Shown one piece after another: positions 63,694-64,000 of a stretch of 64,000 bases of DNA. The notes beneath the pieces are model-generated. The model searched no databases. It had not been told where the DNA came from and saw only the letters and a list, made by a program, of their open reading frames with translations. Position 1 is the stretch's first letter; every line of letters starts with the position of its first letter. Made by a program: the position numbers and the translations under genes. Source of the DNA: an uncultured Sphingobacteriaceae bacterium (lineage in GTDB: Bacteria > Bacteroidota > Bacteroidia > Sphingobacteriales > Sphingobacteriaceae); contig CAMLLO010000013.1 in the NCBI GenBank assembly GCA_946480915.1, forward strand, positions 1-64,000. Reading direction: 5' to 3'.

Positions 63694-64000
63694 GATTCAA
63701 CTTGTATTTGCGACAATACAACCTCTAAAACAAGCTTAAAATCCTCTGGTGTAAAATTCCACCTAATTATATTTAAAAGCTCATCAGAGGGTTCTTTATG
63801 ATTGTTTTGGACAGCTACTGCTATGATATATATAAGATCATCAAGATGAGCTGATGACGTTAAAAGGAATGTTTCAAATAAGCTTTTGTCAAAAACATCT
63901 GATGGTATTTGCAATATTCTCGATGAAATCCTATAAATGTTCCCAACTACAATTGGTCGAATTTTAAATCTATATTCCTTAGGATTTACACCGCCTCCTA
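63603..64000 (-). CDS. Tail assembly chaperone, gpG-like (5' end outside window)
   Basis: 132 in-window codons ending 'SPRENAEIIAHSE' at the TAA at 63603. The frame is open to the window edge, beginning 'GGGVNPKEYRFKIRPIVVGN', so the true start lies to the right; a TTG at 63914 is internal and not needed. Helical with 'AHLDDLIYIIAVAVQNN', 'EPSDELLNIIRWNFTPEDF' and 'LVLEVVLSQIQVESFLSSII'. Position upstream of the tape measure and the -1 slippery site near its end make it the G component of a G/GT pair, which coats the tape measure during tail assembly. Confidence 0.8.
   Translation of the reverse strand, partial: GGGVNPKEYRFKIRPIVVGNIYRISSRILQIPSDVFDKSLFETFLLTSSAHLDDLIYIIAVAVQNNHKEPSDELLNIIRWNFTPEDFKLVLEVVLSQIQVESFLSSIISIKTMNVIRMSPRENAEIIAHSE
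63687..63693 (-). promoter_or_regulatory. Programmed -1 ribosomal frameshift site (T TTT TTA)
   Basis: On the minus strand the zero-frame codons are TCT TTT TTA, giving the heptamer T TTT TTA, a standard X XXY YYZ slip site. Slippage yields TTT TTT AAG and enters the 84-codon extension. Fifteen bases further, GATCA and TGATC (plus-strand 63668-63672 and 63651-63655) could form a short 5-bp stem as a stimulator. Confidence 0.82.

Larger units (their letters stand above)
49763..64000. mobile_element. Prophage, left part (siphovirus-like tail and lysis genes, integrase)
   Basis: Integrase next to tRNA-Ser, then a minus-strand block that reads, in transcription order from the right edge: tail chaperone with frameshift, tape measure, tail fibre, small tail genes, tail-tip protein, lysis genes. 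A tape measure and non-contractile set without sheath or baseplate-wedge genes suggest a siphovirus-type tail. Head, packaging and early genes and the right attachment site would be to the right of the window. attL probably overlaps the 3' end of the tRNA (about 49740-49770). Confidence 0.92.

Noticed and set aside
63603..63914. Tail chaperone starting at the TTG at 63914
   Set aside because: The frame is open with protein-like sequence to the window edge, so the real start is probably outside; the TTG is internal.

Overview
The window looks like the chromosome of a Bacteroidota bacterium, most likely from the Sphingobacteriaceae (Pedobacter-like). Reasons: AT-rich DNA, few Shine-Dalgarno sequences, a TAnnTTTG-type -7 promoter element at 45991, DUF4290, DUF2911 and SSS-family genes in typical Bacteroidota form, a MurA with Asp at the fosfomycin position, and a class-II NirK with a fused cytochrome c. 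Species cannot be decided from the window.

Layout. 0-12.2 kb is housekeeping: a TPR/DHp membrane protein, UvrD/PcrA helicase, DUF4290, MurA, a CBS-domain cysteine-synthase-like enzyme, AMP nucleosidase, the tig-clpP-clpX proteostasis block and tRNA-Leu(UAG). 12.3-18.8 kb is a compact signalling operon (tripartite-receiver hybrid kinase, CheR, CheB, second hybrid kinase). 19-25.5 kb holds two small ferritin-like/stress proteins, a PIG-L deacetylase, a 41-residue membrane peptide translationally coupled to a sodium:solute symporter, a DUF2911 protein and tRNA-Arg(UCU). 25.7-31 kb holds a DEAD-box helicase, a TPR protein, a cold-shock protein, an NdpA-type nucleoid protein and an MFS transporter. 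31.1-34 kb is an isolated nitrite-respiration cassette nirK-nirV-sco, with a candidate FNR/DNR-type operator in front. 34-49.6 kb has a KAS III-like enzyme, htpG with a candidate sigma-54-like heat-shock promoter, sodC, a membrane-tethered DnaQ-like exonuclease overlapping a cNMP/CBS/nucleotidyltransferase protein, an eroded stretch with a pseudogene, a GH42 galactosidase operon and the PASTA-rhodanese-mltG-thioesterase-yihY operon.

49.7 kb to the right edge is the left part of a prophage inserted at the 3' end of tRNA-Ser(UGA). The integrase sits next to the tRNA. Then, read from the right edge leftward on the minus strand, come a tail-assembly chaperone with a programmed -1 frameshift, tape measure, tail fibre with a collagen-like segment, small tail proteins, tail-tip endopeptidase protein, and a lysis cassette (membrane protein, endolysin, holin-like protein, candidate unimolecular spanin). 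One plus-strand lipoprotein gene interrupts this block and looks like a lysogenic-conversion (moron) gene. The right attachment site and head genes lie outside the window.

The most striking findings are the previously unmarked -1 frameshift at 63687 (canonical T TTT TTA with an 84-codon extension that has no start of its own), the candidate u-spanin, the 41-residue symporter partner, the NirV-like protein lacking both FGE catalytic cysteines, and a sensor protein with a DHp domain but no ATPase domain. No CRISPR array, rRNA or insertion sequence was seen.
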